From: Variovorax sp. RA8 | Lineage (GTDB): Bacteria; Pseudomonadota; Gammaproteobacteria; Burkholderiales; Burkholderiaceae_C | Reading direction: 5' to 3' | Length of the DNA: 64,000 nucleotides | Assembly: GCF_901827175.1 (NCBI RefSeq) | Contig: NZ_LR594662.1 | Span: forward strand, 5,952,001-6,016,000 | Part shown: positions 35,877 through 44,530 of the stretch, in pieces | Layout of the letters: every line of letters starts with the position of its first letter | How positions within the stretch are numbered: the stretch's first letter is position 1 | Notes under the pieces: generated by a model | What the model was told of the DNA's origin: nothing | Database searches by the model: none | What the model saw: the letters and a program-made list of their open reading frames with translations, nothing else | Made by a program: the position numbers and the translations under genes

Positions 35877-36409
35877 CAGAGACTCTTGACCGCCGCGAGC
35901 CGGCGCAGCGTCTGTTGGGCGATGTCGCTCTGCATGTCGCGGTACAACAGTTCGGTCTCGCTTTCCTTGGCCAGCGCGGCGGTTTCGTTGTAGGTGATGT
36001 CGCGGGTCTGCTCGATCTGGGTCGGAGCCATCAGCTCCTTGCCGCCGGGGGTGCGCAGCCGCACTCGCATCGTGAGCCGCAACTGCAGCTCGCGCACCTG
36101 GCCTGCCGAGTTGGTGGACAGCACCGCGCTGCCGCGATTCTCGGACAGGACCTCCAGCACCGCGTCGGCGCGTTGTTGTTCCTCGATGGGCACCAGCTCG
36201 ACATTGCCCGCGGCACGGAACTGGCGGCGCAGCGTGTTCACGAAGGCCGAGCTGCCCGGCACCGCCAGCGACTTGAAGGCGAAGTCCGGTGCCTTGCGCA
36301 GCTCGAAGCCGCAGCCGGCGAGCGCCACCGCGGAGACCGCCGCGGCGAGCAGGGCGCGGCGCGGCAGGCGGCCCACGTTCCGGGTCGATGTGTTCATGTT
36401 GTCGTTCAT
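35876..36409 (-). CDS. lptE: LPS-assembly lipoprotein LptE
   Basis: A 177-residue outer-membrane lipoprotein that plugs the LptD barrel for lipopolysaccharide export. The signal peptide ends in the lipobox Leu-Ala-Gly-Cys near residue 33, followed by Gly-Phe-Glu-Leu-Arg, the characteristic start of mature LptE. The remainder alternates strands and two helices (Ala-Val-Leu-Glu-Val-Leu; Leu-Leu-Tyr-Arg-Asp-Met). ATG 36409 overlaps the leuS stop as ATGA; a second in-frame ATG lies at 36397. It is translationally coupled on both sides, with leuS and holA. Confidence 0.94.
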   Translation of the reverse strand: MNDNMNTSTRNVGRLPRRALLAAAVSAVALAGCGFELRKAPDFAFKSLAVPGSSAFVNTLRRQFRAAGNVELVPIEEQQRADAVLEVLSENRGSAVLSTNSAGQVRELQLRLTMRVRLRTPGGKELMAPTQIEQTRDITYNETAALAKESETELLYRDMQSDIAQQTLRRLAAVKSL

Positions 36410-39069
36410 ACCACCACGTTGACCAGCCGCCCCGGCACCACGATCACGCGCTTGGCCACGGCGCCCTCGGCGTGCTTGACGAAGGCCTCGCTGGCCAGCG
36501 CGATCTTCTCGATTTCCGGCTTGCTGGCATTGGCGGGCACGCGCAGCGACCCGCGCAGCTTGCCGTTGACCTGCAGCATCAGCTCGATCTCGTCCTGCTC
36601 GAGGGCGATGGTGTCGACCTCCGGCCAGGGTGCGTCGAGCAGCGCGCCGTGCAGCTTGTCGTAGTCCAGTTCGTGCCACAGCACGTGCGTGAGGTGCGGC
36701 GTGGCCGGGTAGAGGCAGCGCAGCAGGATGCCGAAGCCCTCGCGCGCGGCGGCGCGGTCGCCCGGGCTGCCGTCCGACTTGAAGCCCTCCAGCGCGTTCA
36801 GCAGCTTCATCGCGCCCGATACGACGGTGTTGTACTGCATGCGCTGGTAGTCGTAGTCGATCTGGCGCAGCACGGTGTGGACCTCGCGGCGCAGTGCCTT
36901 GGCCGCCTTGCCGAAAGCCGCGCGCGGGTCCACCGTCTCGAGATCGATCTCCTCGCCCTCCGGCGCAGCCGCCTGCGCGGTGCCGAGCGCCACGCCGTAG
37001 TTCCAGACCCGGCGCAGGAAACGGAAGCTGCCCTCCACCGCCGCGTCGTTCCACTCCAGCGTAGCCTCGGGCGGCGCGGTGAACATGGTGTACAGGCGCG
37101 CGGTGTCGGCGCCGTACTTCTCGATCAGGTCCTGCGGGTCGACGCCGTTGCGCTCGCTCTTGCCCATCTTGCCGACGCCGCCGTATTCGACCTTCGTGCC
37201 GTCGGCCAGCGTGCCGCCGGTGATGCGGCCCTGCGCGTCGAGCACCTGGGTCACCTCGGAGGGCGGGAAGTACTCCTTGCCGCCTTTCCCGCTGCGCCGG
37301 TAGAAGATGTGGTTGAGCACCATGCCCTGCGTGAGCAGCTTGCTGAAGGGCTCGTCCACCTTGATCAGCCCGAGGTCGCGCATCACCTTGGTCCAGAAGC
37401 GTGCGTAGAGCAGGTGCAGGATCGCGTGCTCGATGCCGCCGATGTACTGGTCCACCGGCATCCAGTACTGCGCCCCCTCGGCGACCATGGCCTGGTCGTT
37501 CTTCGGATCGCAGTAGCGCATGAAGTACCAGGCGCTATCGACGAAGGTGTCCATGGTGTCGGTCTCGCGCCGGGCCGGCTTGCCGCAGACGGGGCAGGCC
37601 ACGCCGGCGTGGAAGCCTTCGTGCTTGTTCAGCGGGTTGCCCGAGCCGTCCGGCACGCAATCGGTGGGCAGCACGACCGGAAGATCCTTCTCGGGCACCG
37701 GCACCGCACCATGCTCCTCGCAATGGATGATGGGAATCGGTGTTCCCCAGTAGCGCTGGCGACTGACGCCCCAGTCGCGCAGGCGCCAGGTGGTCTGCAT
37801 CTCGCCCAGGCCCTTCTGGCCCAGTGCGTGTGCCACCGCCTTGACCGCCTCGGCATGGGACATGCCGCTGAAGTTGTCGGAGTTGATGGTGACGCCGCGC
37901 TCCTTGTCGGCGTACCAGTCCTGCCAGCGGTGGTAGTCGAAGTGGGGTTCGTCATCGACCAGGACCACCTGGATGATCTCGATGCCGTACTTGTTGGCGA
38001 AGGCGAAGTCGCGCTCGTCATGCGCCGGCACGCCCATCACGGCGCCGTCGCCGTATCCGATCAGCACGTAGTTGCCGACCCAGACCGGCACCGGCTCGTC
38101 GGTGATCGGGTGCCGCACGTGCAGGCCGGTGGGAAGGCCCTTCTTCTCCTGCGTCGCGAGCTCGGCCTCGGTGGTGCCGCCGCTCTTGCATTCCTCGATG
38201 AAGGCGGCGACCTTGGGGTCTGTCTTCGCGGCATGCATGGCCAGCGGATGCTCCGGTGCGACGGCGCAGAAGGTCACGCCCATGATGGTGTCGGCCCGCG
38301 TGGTGAAGACGTACATGCGGCCGCCCTGAATGAGCTCGCCCTTCTCGTCCTTGATGTCATGCGGGAAGGCGAAGCGCACGCCCTCGCTCTTGCCGATCCA
38401 GTTCTCCTGCATCAGCTTGACCCGCTCGGGCCAGCCCGGCAGCTTGTGCTGGGTGTGCTCGAGCAGTTCCTCGGCGTAATCGCTGATCTTCAGGTAGTAG
38501 CCGGGGATCTCGCGCCGCTCCACGGTCGCGCCGGTGCGCCAGCCTTTGCCGTCGACCACCTGCTCGTTGGCCAGCACGGTCTGGTCGACCGGATCCCAGT
38601 TGACCACCTGGGTCTTGCGGTAGGCGATGCCCTTCTCGAGCATCTTGAGGAACAGCCACTGGTTCCACTTGTAGTAGCTGGGATCGCAGGTCGCGATCTC
38701 GCGGCTCCAGTCGATCGCCAGGCCCATGGCCTGGAGCTGGCCCTTCATGTAGTCGATATTCTCGTAGGTCCATTTGGCCGGTGGCACGCCGTTCTTGAGG
38801 GCGGCGTTCTCGGCTGGCAGGCCGAAGGCGTCCCAGCCCATCGGCATCAGCACGTTGTAGCCGCTCATGCGCAGGTAGCGCGTGAGCATGTCGTTGATGG
38901 TGTAGTTGCGCACATGGCCCATGTGCAGCTTGCCGCTGGGGTACGGCAGCATCGAGCAGGCGTAGTACTTCTTCTTTTGCGCGTCCTCGGTCACGCGGTA
39001 GGCGTCGGCCGCCGTCCAGGCCGCCTGGGCGGCCGACTCGACGTCGCTGGGTTTGTAGCTGGGATTCAT
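36406..39069 (-). CDS. leuS: Leucine-tRNA ligase
   Basis: An 887-residue class I aminoacyl-tRNA synthetase that charges tRNA-Leu. The HIGH-type motif is His49-Met-Gly-His52 and the KMSKS-type loop is Lys634-Met-Gly-Lys-Ser. Between them is the CP1 editing domain with [10 protein letters not shown]. The zinc-like insertion with Cys-x-x-Cys (Cys-Pro-Val-Cys-Gly) is also present, and the C-terminal anticodon-binding region ends in Leu-Val-Asn-Val-Val-Val. In the KMSKS motif Gly replaces the central Ser. It is preceded by a 133-bp gap after exbD and coupled to lptE. Confidence 0.98.
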   Translation of the reverse strand: MNPSYKPSDVESAAQAAWTAADAYRVTEDAQKKKYYACSMLPYPSGKLHMGHVRNYTINDMLTRYLRMSGYNVLMPMGWDAFGLPAENAALKNGVPPAKWTYENIDYMKGQLQAMGLAIDWSREIATCDPSYYKWNQWLFLKMLEKGIAYRKTQVVNWDPVDQTVLANEQVVDGKGWRTGATVERREIPGYYLKISDYAEELLEHTQHKLPGWPERVKLMQENWIGKSEGVRFAFPHDIKDEKGELIQGGRMYVFTTRADTIMGVTFCAVAPEHPLAMHAAKTDPKVAAFIEECKSGGTTEAELATQEKKGLPTGLHVRHPITDEPVPVWVGNYVLIGYGDGAVMGVPAHDERDFAFANKYGIEIIQVVLVDDEPHFDYHRWQDWYADKERGVTINSDNFSGMSHAEAVKAVAHALGQKGLGEMQTTWRLRDWGVSRQRYWGTPIPIIHCEEHGAVPVPEKDLPVVLPTDCVPDGSGNPLNKHEGFHAGVACPVCGKPARRETDTMDTFVDSAWYFMRYCDPKNDQAMVAEGAQYWMPVDQYIGGIEHAILHLLYARFWTKVMRDLGLIKVDEPFSKLLTQGMVLNHIFYRRSGKGGKEYFPPSEVTQVLDAQGRITGGTLADGTKVEYGGVGKMGKSERNGVDPQDLIEKYGADTARLYTMFTAPPEATLEWNDAAVEGSFRFLRRVWNYGVALGTAQAAAPEGEEIDLETVDPRAAFGKAAKALRREVHTVLRQIDYDYQRMQYNTVVSGAMKLLNALEGFKSDGSPGDRAAAREGFGILLRCLYPATPHLTHVLWHELDYDKLHGALLDAPWPEVDTIALEQDEIELMLQVNGKLRGSLRVPANASKPEIEKIALASEAFVKHAEGAVAKRVIVVPGRLVNVVV

Positions 39070-39202
39070 TGGGCAAAGAGCAACAACAGCCCGGCATCGG
39101 ATGGCCGGGGAAGAGGGATTATCGCGGCTGGCAATGCCCCGCCGCTCGATGACGACAGGGAAGCCCCGCCCGGCGCCCTCTCCGGAGAGGATCTCAGACT
39201 TC

Positions 39203-39661
39203 TCAGGGCTTGCGCAGCGGCGCGTCGGTCACGAAGCCGATGCGGCTGAGGCCGGCCTTGTTCGCAATGCCCATCAGCTCGACGATGCGCCCGTAGGGGA
39301 CGGCCTGGTCGGCGCGCAGCTGGACCTCGGTGTCGCGGTTGTCGGCGGCGGCCTTCTGCAGACGGGCCGCGAGCTCCTCGGCGCTCACCAGCTGGTCGTT
39401 GAGGAAGAGCCGGCCGGCCGTATCCACCGAAAGGCTGACGAACTTCGGCGTGTCGCTGGGCTGGCCGGCGTCGGTGCGCGGCAAATCCAGCTTGATCGAG
39501 CTCGCCATCAGCGGGGCGGTGATGATGAAGATGACCAGCAGCACCAGCATCACGTCCACCAGCGGCGTGACGTTGATGTCCGACAGCGGCCGCTGCCCGC
39601 CGGCGCCGATCGCGCGGCCGCCGGTGGCGCTGCTGCCGAGGGAGGTGCGACCGAATGCCAT
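39203..39661 (-). CDS. exbD: ExbD/TolR family biopolymer transport protein
   Basis: A 152-residue inner-membrane protein. One transmembrane helix at residues about 35-55 follows Ile-Asn-Val-Thr-Pro-Leu-Val-Asp, where the Asp is the proton-coupling residue. The periplasmic domain shows Leu-Asp-Leu-Pro-Arg-Thr-Asp and Val-Ser-Val-Asp-Thr-Ala-Gly, then a typical alternating pattern of strands and helices. With ExbB it energises TonB-dependent uptake, or in the TolQ/TolR role envelope integrity. No tonB or tolA/tolB gene is adjacent. Its 5' end overlaps the exbB reading frame. Confidence 0.9.
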   Translation of the reverse strand: MAFGRTSLGSSATGGRAIGAGGQRPLSDINVTPLVDVMLVLLVIFIITAPLMASSIKLDLPRTDAGQPSDTPKFVSLSVDTAGRLFLNDQLVSAEELAARLQKAAADNRDTEVQLRADQAVPYGRIVELMGIANKAGLSRIGFVTDAPLRKP

Positions 39662-40377
39662 GGCAGGTGTCCGGGCCGGCTACGCGGGCATCGGGCGGGC
39701 GGGGGCAGGGGCGCCTCGGGCGCCGGGTCCTCGCCCAGGGCGCCGAGCAGGTCGTGCGCGAAGCCTTCGAGCTCGGCCTCGATGCGGCTGACCACGCGGC
39801 CGAACACGTTGTAGGCCAGCACGGCCGGGATGGCCACGGCCAGACCGAAGGCGGTCATGATCAGCGCCTCGCCCACCGGGCCGGCCACCTTGTCGATGGT
39901 GAAGCCGCCGGTCTCGCCGGCGATGGCCGTCAGGGCGCCGTAGATGCCCCAGACGGTGCCCAGCAACCCGACGAAGGGCGCGGTGGCACCGACCGTGGCC
40001 AGCAGGATCTGCCCGGACTGCAGCCGCCGCAGGGCGGCATGCAGGGCGTCGCGCAGCACCCGCGTGAGGCGCTGGCCGCGGGCGACCGCGCCGCCGAGCG
40101 TGGCCGGATCGGGCTGCGCGCCGAGCTGCCGCACCGCGCTCACCGCCGGCCAGACCAGCGCCGCGCGATCGAAGCCTCGGAGCCGCTCCTCCGCATCGCC
40201 CAGCGAGGCGGACTGCCAGAAGGCCGCGATGCTGCGCACCACGTCGCGGGTGCCGCCGCGCAGCAGCCAGGCCTTCCAGAGGATCACGACCCAGCTGGCG
40301 ACCGACATCATCAGCAGCAGAACCGCCACCGAGCGGCTGACGCCATCGCCGTGGGTGAGCAGCTCCAGGACCGTCAT
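39550..40377 (-). CDS. exbB: ExbB/TolQ/MotA family proton channel protein
   Basis: About 275 residues as read. Three membrane helices fit the family: residues about 15-40, and a pair near residues 125-200 with Leu-Leu-Ala-Thr-Val-Gly-Ala-Thr-Ala-Pro-Phe-Val-Gly-Leu-Leu-Gly-Thr-Val-Trp-Gly and Met-Thr-Ala-Phe-Gly-Leu-Ala-Val-Ala-Ile-Pro-Ala-Val-Leu-Ala-Tyr-Asn. ATG 40377 is 22 bases after dapB. The family sequence ends near base 39720; beyond that the frame runs on as Pro/Ala/Ser/Arg-rich sequence through 112 bases of exbD. In the shifted frame a TAG at 39680-39682 would end the protein just before exbD, so a one-base frameshift in the G/C run is likely. Confidence 0.85.
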   Translation of the reverse strand: MTVLELLTHGDGVSRSVAVLLLMMSVASWVVILWKAWLLRGGTRDVVRSIAAFWQSASLGDAEERLRGFDRAALVWPAVSAVRQLGAQPDPATLGGAVARGQRLTRVLRDALHAALRRLQSGQILLATVGATAPFVGLLGTVWGIYGALTAIAGETGGFTIDKVAGPVGEALIMTAFGLAVAIPAVLAYNVFGRVVSRIEAELEGFAHDLLGALGEDPAPEAPLPPPARCPRSRPGHLPWHSVAPPSAAAPPAAARSAPAGSGRCRTSTSRRWWT

Positions 40378-40399
40378 GCCTCGCGCGGGGGGTAGCTTC

Positions 40400-41233
40400 T
40401 CAGCGCAGCCCGAGCACGTCGAACATGTCGAACAGCCCGTTCTTGCGATCGGCCAGGAACCGCACCGCGCGCAGGCTGCCCTGCGCGTAGGTGACGCGGC
40501 TGGCGGACTTGTGGGTGATCTCGATGCGCTCGCCGGTGCCGGCGAAGAGCACCGTGTGATCGCCAACGATGTCGCCGCCGCGGATGGTCGCGAAGCCGAT
40601 GCTGGAGGGGTCGCGTTCCCCGGTGACGCCCTCGCGCGCGTAAACCGCGCAGTCCTTGAGGTCGCGGCCCAGCGCGCCGGCGATCACCTCGCCCATCTTG
40701 AGCGCGGTGCCGGAGGGCGCATCGACCTTGTGGCGGTGATGCGCCTCGATGATCTCGATGTCGTAGCCGGTGGACAGGGCCTTGGCCGCCATCTCCAGCA
40801 ACTTGAAGGTGACGTTGACGCCCACGCTCATGTTGGGCGCCATCACGATGGCGATGTCCTTGGCCGCGTCGGCGATCTCGGCTTTCTGCGCCTCGCTGAA
40901 GCCGGTGGTGCCGATCACGGCCTGCACGCCCAGTTCGCGGCACACGGCCAGATGCGCCAGCGTGCCCTCGGGACGGGTGAAATCGATCAGCACCTGGGCG
41001 TCCTGCAGGCCGGTGCGCAGGTCGGACACGATCGGCACGTCGCTGGTGAATCCGAGGAAGGCGGCGGCGTCGCCGCCGATCGCCGGACTGCCCGCGAGGT
41101 CGAGGGCGCCGGCCAGGCGGCAGTCCTGGGCCTCGCGCACGGCCTCGATCAGCATGCGGCCCATGCGGCCGGAGGCGCCGGCGATCGCAATGCGGCGCAG
41201 CGGCGGAGTGGTGATGGAAGAGGAGTCGGTCAC
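40400..41233 (-). CDS. dapB: 4-hydroxy-tetrahydrodipicolinate reductase
   Basis: A 277-residue NAD(P)H enzyme of the diaminopimelate/lysine pathway. The N-terminal nucleotide-binding motif is [10 protein letters not shown]. The active site reads [15 protein letters not shown], and [10 protein letters not shown] is conserved. It lies 59 bases after bamE and 22 before exbB, inside the bamE-to-proA block. Confidence 0.97.
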   Translation of the reverse strand: MTDSSSITTPPLRRIAIAGASGRMGRMLIEAVREAQDCRLAGALDLAGSPAIGGDAAAFLGFTSDVPIVSDLRTGLQDAQVLIDFTRPEGTLAHLAVCRELGVQAVIGTTGFSEAQKAEIADAAKDIAIVMAPNMSVGVNVTFKLLEMAAKALSTGYDIEIIEAHHRHKVDAPSGTALKMGEVIAGALGRDLKDCAVYAREGVTGERDPSSIGFATIRGGDIVGDHTVLFAGTGERIEITHKSASRVTYAQGSLRAVRFLADRKNGLFDMFDVLGLR

Positions 41234-41292
41234 GCGGGGGAGCCTTCGGGAAATGCCGGCCGGTGCGGCCGGCGGGGCCGGGGGCCGGCGTA

Positions 41293-41859
41293 CTAGCGCG
41301 TCGCTTCCAGCGGCGGGTAGCTGGGGGGCAACGGCGGCAGGGAGGCGGAGGAGGTGTCGGCGTCAGCCTCCTTGCCCCTGTCCTTCGACGGCTGGAACTT
41401 CTTGAGCTGGTCTTCCGTGGCTTCCAGCACCGGCACCTTGCCGGCGCGCCCGCGGGCGTCGACCGCGGCGACGAACTCCTGCTCGCTGGGCATCGCATCG
41501 CCTTCGAAGCGATCGAGCACCTCGCCGTTGAAGAACACCGTCAGGCGCCGCTGCTGGGGCTCGACGCCCTGGCGCCGGATGGTGAAGACATAGTCCCAGC
41601 GGTTGGTGTGGAACACGTCGGTCAGCAGCGGGGTGCCGAGGATCTCGCGCACCTGTTGGCGCGACATGCCGGCCTTGAGCAGCTCGACCTGCTCCTTCGA
41701 GACGAAATTGCCCTGGACCACTTCGACCTTGTAGGGCGTGATCGCAGAGAGAACACCGCGCGAGCGCTCGGTGAAACTGCTGCAAGCCCCCAGGCTCAAC
41801 GTCGCGGCGACCGCGCCGGCGAGCAGCCAGAGGCGGCTTTCTTGGGAAAACTCAGGCAT
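41293..41859 (-). CDS. bamE: Outer membrane protein assembly factor BamE
   Basis: A 188-residue lipoprotein of the beta-barrel assembly machine. The signal peptide ends with the lipobox Leu-Gly-Ala-Cys near residue 26. The conserved SmpA/OmlA domain follows: [19 protein letters not shown] and Leu-Gly-Thr-Pro-Leu-Leu. A longer C-terminal tail (about 50 residues, Lys/Asp/Ser/Pro-rich) extends past the domain and is common in this group. ATG 41859 was chosen because the signal peptide begins there. It is divergent from fur, a conserved pairing in related genomes. Confidence 0.94.
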   Translation of the reverse strand: MPEFSQESRLWLLAGAVAATLSLGACSSFTERSRGVLSAITPYKVEVVQGNFVSKEQVELLKAGMSRQQVREILGTPLLTDVFHTNRWDYVFTIRRQGVEPQQRRLTVFFNGEVLDRFEGDAMPSEQEFVAAVDARGRAGKVPVLEATEDQLKKFQPSKDRGKEADADTSSASLPPLPPSYPPLEATR

Positions 41860-41910
41860 GGGAAAGGGCCGGGAGGGCAAGCGATATGATCGAGCCATTG
41901 TAGCGGCTGG

Positions 41911-41933
41911 CCCTGCGGGCGCCTCTCGCAGGG
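41911..41933 (+). other. Hairpin in the fur leader
   Basis: CCCTGCG (41911-41917) and CGCAGGG (41927-41933) form a perfect 7-bp stem with a 9-base loop, ending about 8 bases before the AGGAG ribosome site of fur. It could be an RNA structure or part of a DNA operator in the bamE/fur gap. Confidence 0.4.
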
Positions 41934-41951
41934 ACGGGCGCAGGAGTGACC

Positions 41952-42371
41952 ATGGGCAACATCGACGAACTCAAGAATACCGGCCTCAAGGCCACGCTGC
42001 CGCGCCTCAAGATCCTGGAGATCTTCCAGAACGGCGGGCAGCGCCACATGACGGCGGAAGACGTGTTCCGCGTGCTGCTCAACGAGCATTCCGACATCGG
42101 CTTGGCAACGGTCTACCGCGTGCTCACGCAGTTCGAGCAGGCCGGCATTCTCGAGCGCAGCCACTTCGAGAGCGGCAAGGCGGTCTACGAGCTCAACGAG
42201 GGCAAGCACCACGACCACCTGATTTGCACCGGCTGCGGCAAGGTCGAGGAGTTCTACGACGCCGAGATCGAGCGCCGCCAGCAGATGATCTCGAAGGACA
42301 AGGGCTGGATCCTGCAGGACCACGCCATGTCGCTCTACGGGCTCTGTGCCGACTGCACGAGCAAGCGCTAG
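41952..42371 (+). CDS. fur: Ferric uptake regulator Fur
   Basis: A 139-residue iron-sensing repressor. The N-terminal DNA-binding domain has [17 protein letters not shown] and [10 protein letters not shown]. The dimer/metal domain has His-His-Asp-His-Leu-Ile-Cys-x-x-Cys-Gly, Phe-Tyr-Asp-Ala-Glu-Ile-Glu, and a C-terminal Cys-x-x-Cys for structural zinc. ATG 41952 has AGGAG 8 bases upstream. It is the likely regulator of the siderophore receptor at 25.4 kb through the Fur box there. Confidence 0.97.
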   Translation: MGNIDELKNTGLKATLPRLKILEIFQNGGQRHMTAEDVFRVLLNEHSDIGLATVYRVLTQFEQAGILERSHFESGKAVYELNEGKHHDHLICTGCGKVEEFYDAEIERRQQMISKDKGWILQDHAMSLYGLCADCTSKR

Positions 42372-42414
42372 GCTCGCCGGCGGGCCGCGCTCCAAGGCGG
42401 TCCAACCTTCTTCT

Positions 42415-43374
42415 CTAATCGTCTTCCCGCGCGCCTTCCATGGCCTTGTGGTGCCGCGCCACGAAGTCCGCATAGGTGTCGATGCCGCGCAACTGCAGGA
42501 TCGAGTTGCGCACCGCCGCTTCCACCAGCACCGCGATGTTGCGGCCGGCCACGACCTGGATGATCACCTTGCGCACCGGGATGCCCAGCACGTCCTGGGT
42601 CAGCGGCGCCGAGGGCATGCGCTCGTAGTCGCGCTCGAAGCTGTCGCGCCGCACCAGGTGCACGATCAGCTTGAGCCGCATCTTCCGGCGCACCGCGGTC
42701 TCGCCGAAGATGGCGCGGATGTCCAGCAGGCCGATGCCCCGCACTTCCAGCAGGTTCTGCAGCAGCTCGGGGCAGCGCCCTTCGAGCGTGGTCTGGTTGA
42801 TGCGATAGAGGTCGACCGCGTCGTCGGCCACCAGGCCGTTGCCGCGCGAGATCAGCTCCAGGCCCAGTTCGCTCTTGCCCAATCCCGACTCGCCCGTGAT
42901 CATCACGCCCAGGCCCAGGATGTCCATGAACACGCCGTGCATCGAGGTGCGTTCGGCGAAATGCTTGGACAGGTAGGCGCGCAGCAGGTCGATGACGAAC
43001 GCCGATGATTCCCGCGTGGCGAACAGGGGCAGCTGCGCGCGCTCGCAGATCGACAGCAGCTGGTCGGGCGCCGCCTGGCCGTCGGCCAGCACCAGCATGG
43101 GCGGCTCCAGCGTCACGATGCGAGCGATGCGCCGTACGCAATCCTCGGGCGAGCCGCGCGTGAGATAGGCCACCTCGCGCGCGCCGAGGATCTGCACGCG
43201 GTAGGGATGGATGTAGTTGAGGTAGCCGACCAGGTCGGCGGCCGACTGGGCGCGGCTGATGACGCCGGGGTCGAACTGGCGCTCCGAGGCACCCAGGCCC
43301 GCAAGCCACTCCCAGCGCAAGGAGCCGCGGAACTCCTCGAACATCGCGTCGGCGCTGATGACGGTCGGCTTCAT
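42415..43374 (-). CDS. hprK: HPr kinase/phosphorylase
   Basis: A 319-residue bifunctional enzyme that phosphorylates or dephosphorylates a Ser of the HPr protein. The Walker A loop is Gly161-Glu-Ser-Gly-Leu-Gly-Lys-Ser168, preceded by His-Gly-Val-Phe-Met-Asp-Ile-Leu-Gly. The HPrK/P signature [10 protein letters not shown] appears near residue 210. The N-terminal domain (about 1-130) is the usual DRTGG-like fold. In Betaproteobacteria it links to the nitrogen-type PTS rather than sugar uptake. It ends tail to tail 43 bases after fur and follows ptsN by 28 bases. Confidence 0.96.
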   Translation of the reverse strand: MKPTVISADAMFEEFRGSLRWEWLAGLGASERQFDPGVISRAQSAADLVGYLNYIHPYRVQILGAREVAYLTRGSPEDCVRRIARIVTLEPPMLVLADGQAAPDQLLSICERAQLPLFATRESSAFVIDLLRAYLSKHFAERTSMHGVFMDILGLGVMITGESGLGKSELGLELISRGNGLVADDAVDLYRINQTTLEGRCPELLQNLLEVRGIGLLDIRAIFGETAVRRKMRLKLIVHLVRRDSFERDYERMPSAPLTQDVLGIPVRKVIIQVVAGRNIAVLVEAAVRNSILQLRGIDTYADFVARHHKAMEGAREDD

Positions 43375-43402
43375 GCGCCAGACGCCCGACGGAAGATGCG
43401 CT

Positions 43403-43870
43403 TCAAGCGACCTGGGCCGATTGCCATCCTGCGATCAGGGCATGCAGCTGCGCGGCGTCGTTGCTCGACTTGATCTGCTCGCGCAGGCCGGCGTCGCTCA
43501 GCAGCTCGGCGATTTCGGAGAGTATTTCCAGATGTTTCTGGGTCGCCGCTTCGGGCACCAGGAGGAAGATCAGGAGCACCACGGGCTGCTCGTCCGGCGC
43601 ATCGAAGCCGATCGGGTTGGCCAGCTGGAACACCGCGGCCATCGGGGACTTCAGGCCCTTGATGCGGCCGTGGGGGATGGCCACGCCATGCCCCAGACCG
43701 GTGGAGCCCAGGCGCTCGCGGGCGAACAGGCTGTCGGTGATGAGGGCGCGGCCCAGGCCGTGCAGGTTTTCAAACAGCAAGCCCGCTTCTTCGAAAGCTC
43801 GTTTCTTGCTGGTGGCGTCGACGCTCACAAGGACTTGAGCGGGCGGCAGGATGGACGCGAGTCGGTTCAT
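43403..43870 (-). CDS. ptsN: PTS IIA-Ntr protein PtsN
   Basis: A 155-residue EIIA domain of the nitrogen-related phosphotransferase system, which regulates by phosphorylation state rather than transporting sugar. The phosphorylated His is His67 in Val-Ala-Ile-Pro-His-Gly-Arg. Other conserved pieces are [11 protein letters not shown] and [10 protein letters not shown]. It lies between hpf and hprK in the usual order; HPr and EI-Ntr are encoded elsewhere. Confidence 0.95.
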   Translation of the reverse strand: MNRLASILPPAQVLVSVDATSKKRAFEEAGLLFENLHGLGRALITDSLFARERLGSTGLGHGVAIPHGRIKGLKSPMAAVFQLANPIGFDAPDEQPVVLLIFLLVPEAATQKHLEILSEIAELLSDAGLREQIKSSNDAAQLHALIAGWQSAQVA

Positions 43871-43908
43871 GTTGGGGCAGGGCGGGGGCGATTATGCACC
43901 TGCCCCGC

Positions 43909-43938
43909 AAAAAGCAAAGAGCCGCCCGAAGGCGGCTC
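43909..43938 (-). terminator. Intrinsic terminator after hpf
   Basis: On the minus strand a perfect 8-bp stem (GAGCCGCC / GGCGGCTC, 43919-43938, loop of 4) is followed by TCTTTGCTTTTTGC. It lies 25 bases beyond the hpf stop, so hpf can be terminated before ptsN; read-through would still reach ptsN-hprK. Confidence 0.8.
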
Positions 43939-43963
43939 GCAAGAGTGTTTGCCCGAAGAGGCA

Positions 43964-44293
43964 CTACATCACGCGCTTCGGCGCAGCGTGGTAGTGGTCC
44001 TTGAGGCACTCCTTGTGGCGCACGACCTGGCGGTCGAGCTTGTCGACCAGCTCGTCGACGGCGGCGTAGAGATCAGCGTGGCTCGACTCGGCGAACATGT
44101 CACTGCCCTTGACGTGAATATTGCATTCGGCCCGTTGGCGCCTTTCCTTTTCCTTCTGCTTTTCCACCGTGAGGATCACCTTCACATCGACCACCTGGTC
44201 GAAGTGACGGGTGATTCGGTCCAGCTTGCTCGTGACGTAATTGCGAAGCGCGGGGGTGACGTCGAGGTGATGACCGCTGATCGTCAAATTCAT
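43964..44293 (-). CDS. hpf: Ribosome hibernation-promoting factor, short type
   Basis: A 109-residue protein of the short HPF/YfiA fold that binds the 30S decoding region in stationary phase. The N-terminus [14 protein letters not shown] and the helix [16 protein letters not shown] match the family. It has a good ribosome site (AGGAGG), 7 bases upstream. The usual upstream genes rpoN and lptB are absent here; instead there is a 237-bp region with its own probable promoter and a polypyrimidine leader. Confidence 0.95.
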   Translation of the reverse strand: MNLTISGHHLDVTPALRNYVTSKLDRITRHFDQVVDVKVILTVEKQKEKERRQRAECNIHVKGSDMFAESSHADLYAAVDELVDKLDRQVVRHKECLKDHYHAAPKRVM

Positions 44294-44358
44294 GAATGAC
44301 CTCCTGGAATCGACGGTTGGGAAAAAGGCCTTGCTTCTGAAATTGAAGCCTGGCCGGC

Positions 44359-44410
44359 GAAAAAAAAGAGGGGGCGGGAGAAGGGAGGGGAAGGAGAAGA
44401 GGAAGGGGTC
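44359..44410. repeat. Polypurine/polypyrimidine tract in the hpf leader
   Basis: The plus strand is almost entirely A and G over about 52 bases, with a single C; the minus strand, the sense strand of hpf mRNA, is correspondingly C/T-rich. It sits between the probable promoter and the hpf start. Nothing else in this gap (44294-44530) is recognised. Confidence 0.8.
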
Positions 44411-44415
44411 GGTTC

Positions 44416-44444
44416 ACTATGCCCATGCTGTCATCGAATTGCAA
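44416..44444 (-). promoter_or_regulatory. Probable hpf promoter
   Basis: On the minus strand TTGCAA (44444-44439) and CATAGT (44421-44416) are spaced by 17 bases, a fair sigma-70 match about 120 bases upstream of the hpf ATG. Confidence 0.45.
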
Positions 44445-44530
44445 TCCCTCTCGGCGCAAACCCCCGGACGCCTTTGTGGTCAAGGCGTGGGTGCTATCAA
44501 GTTTGTAGTGCTAAAGACCGCGCGCCGCGC

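Noticed and set aside
39177..39190. 14-bp perfect palindrome CCTCTCCGGAGAGG between exbD and leuS
   Set aside because: It has no loop or T tract and such short G/C palindromes are expected often in DNA of this composition.
36289..39249. Nearly 1000-codon open frame on the plus strand across leuS
   Set aside because: Composition is that of an antisense shadow, and leuS on the minus strand has all its motifs.
41860..41951. Fur box for autoregulation in the bamE/fur gap
   Set aside because: No stretch comes close to the GATAAT/AATGAGAA pattern seen before the siderophore receptor.
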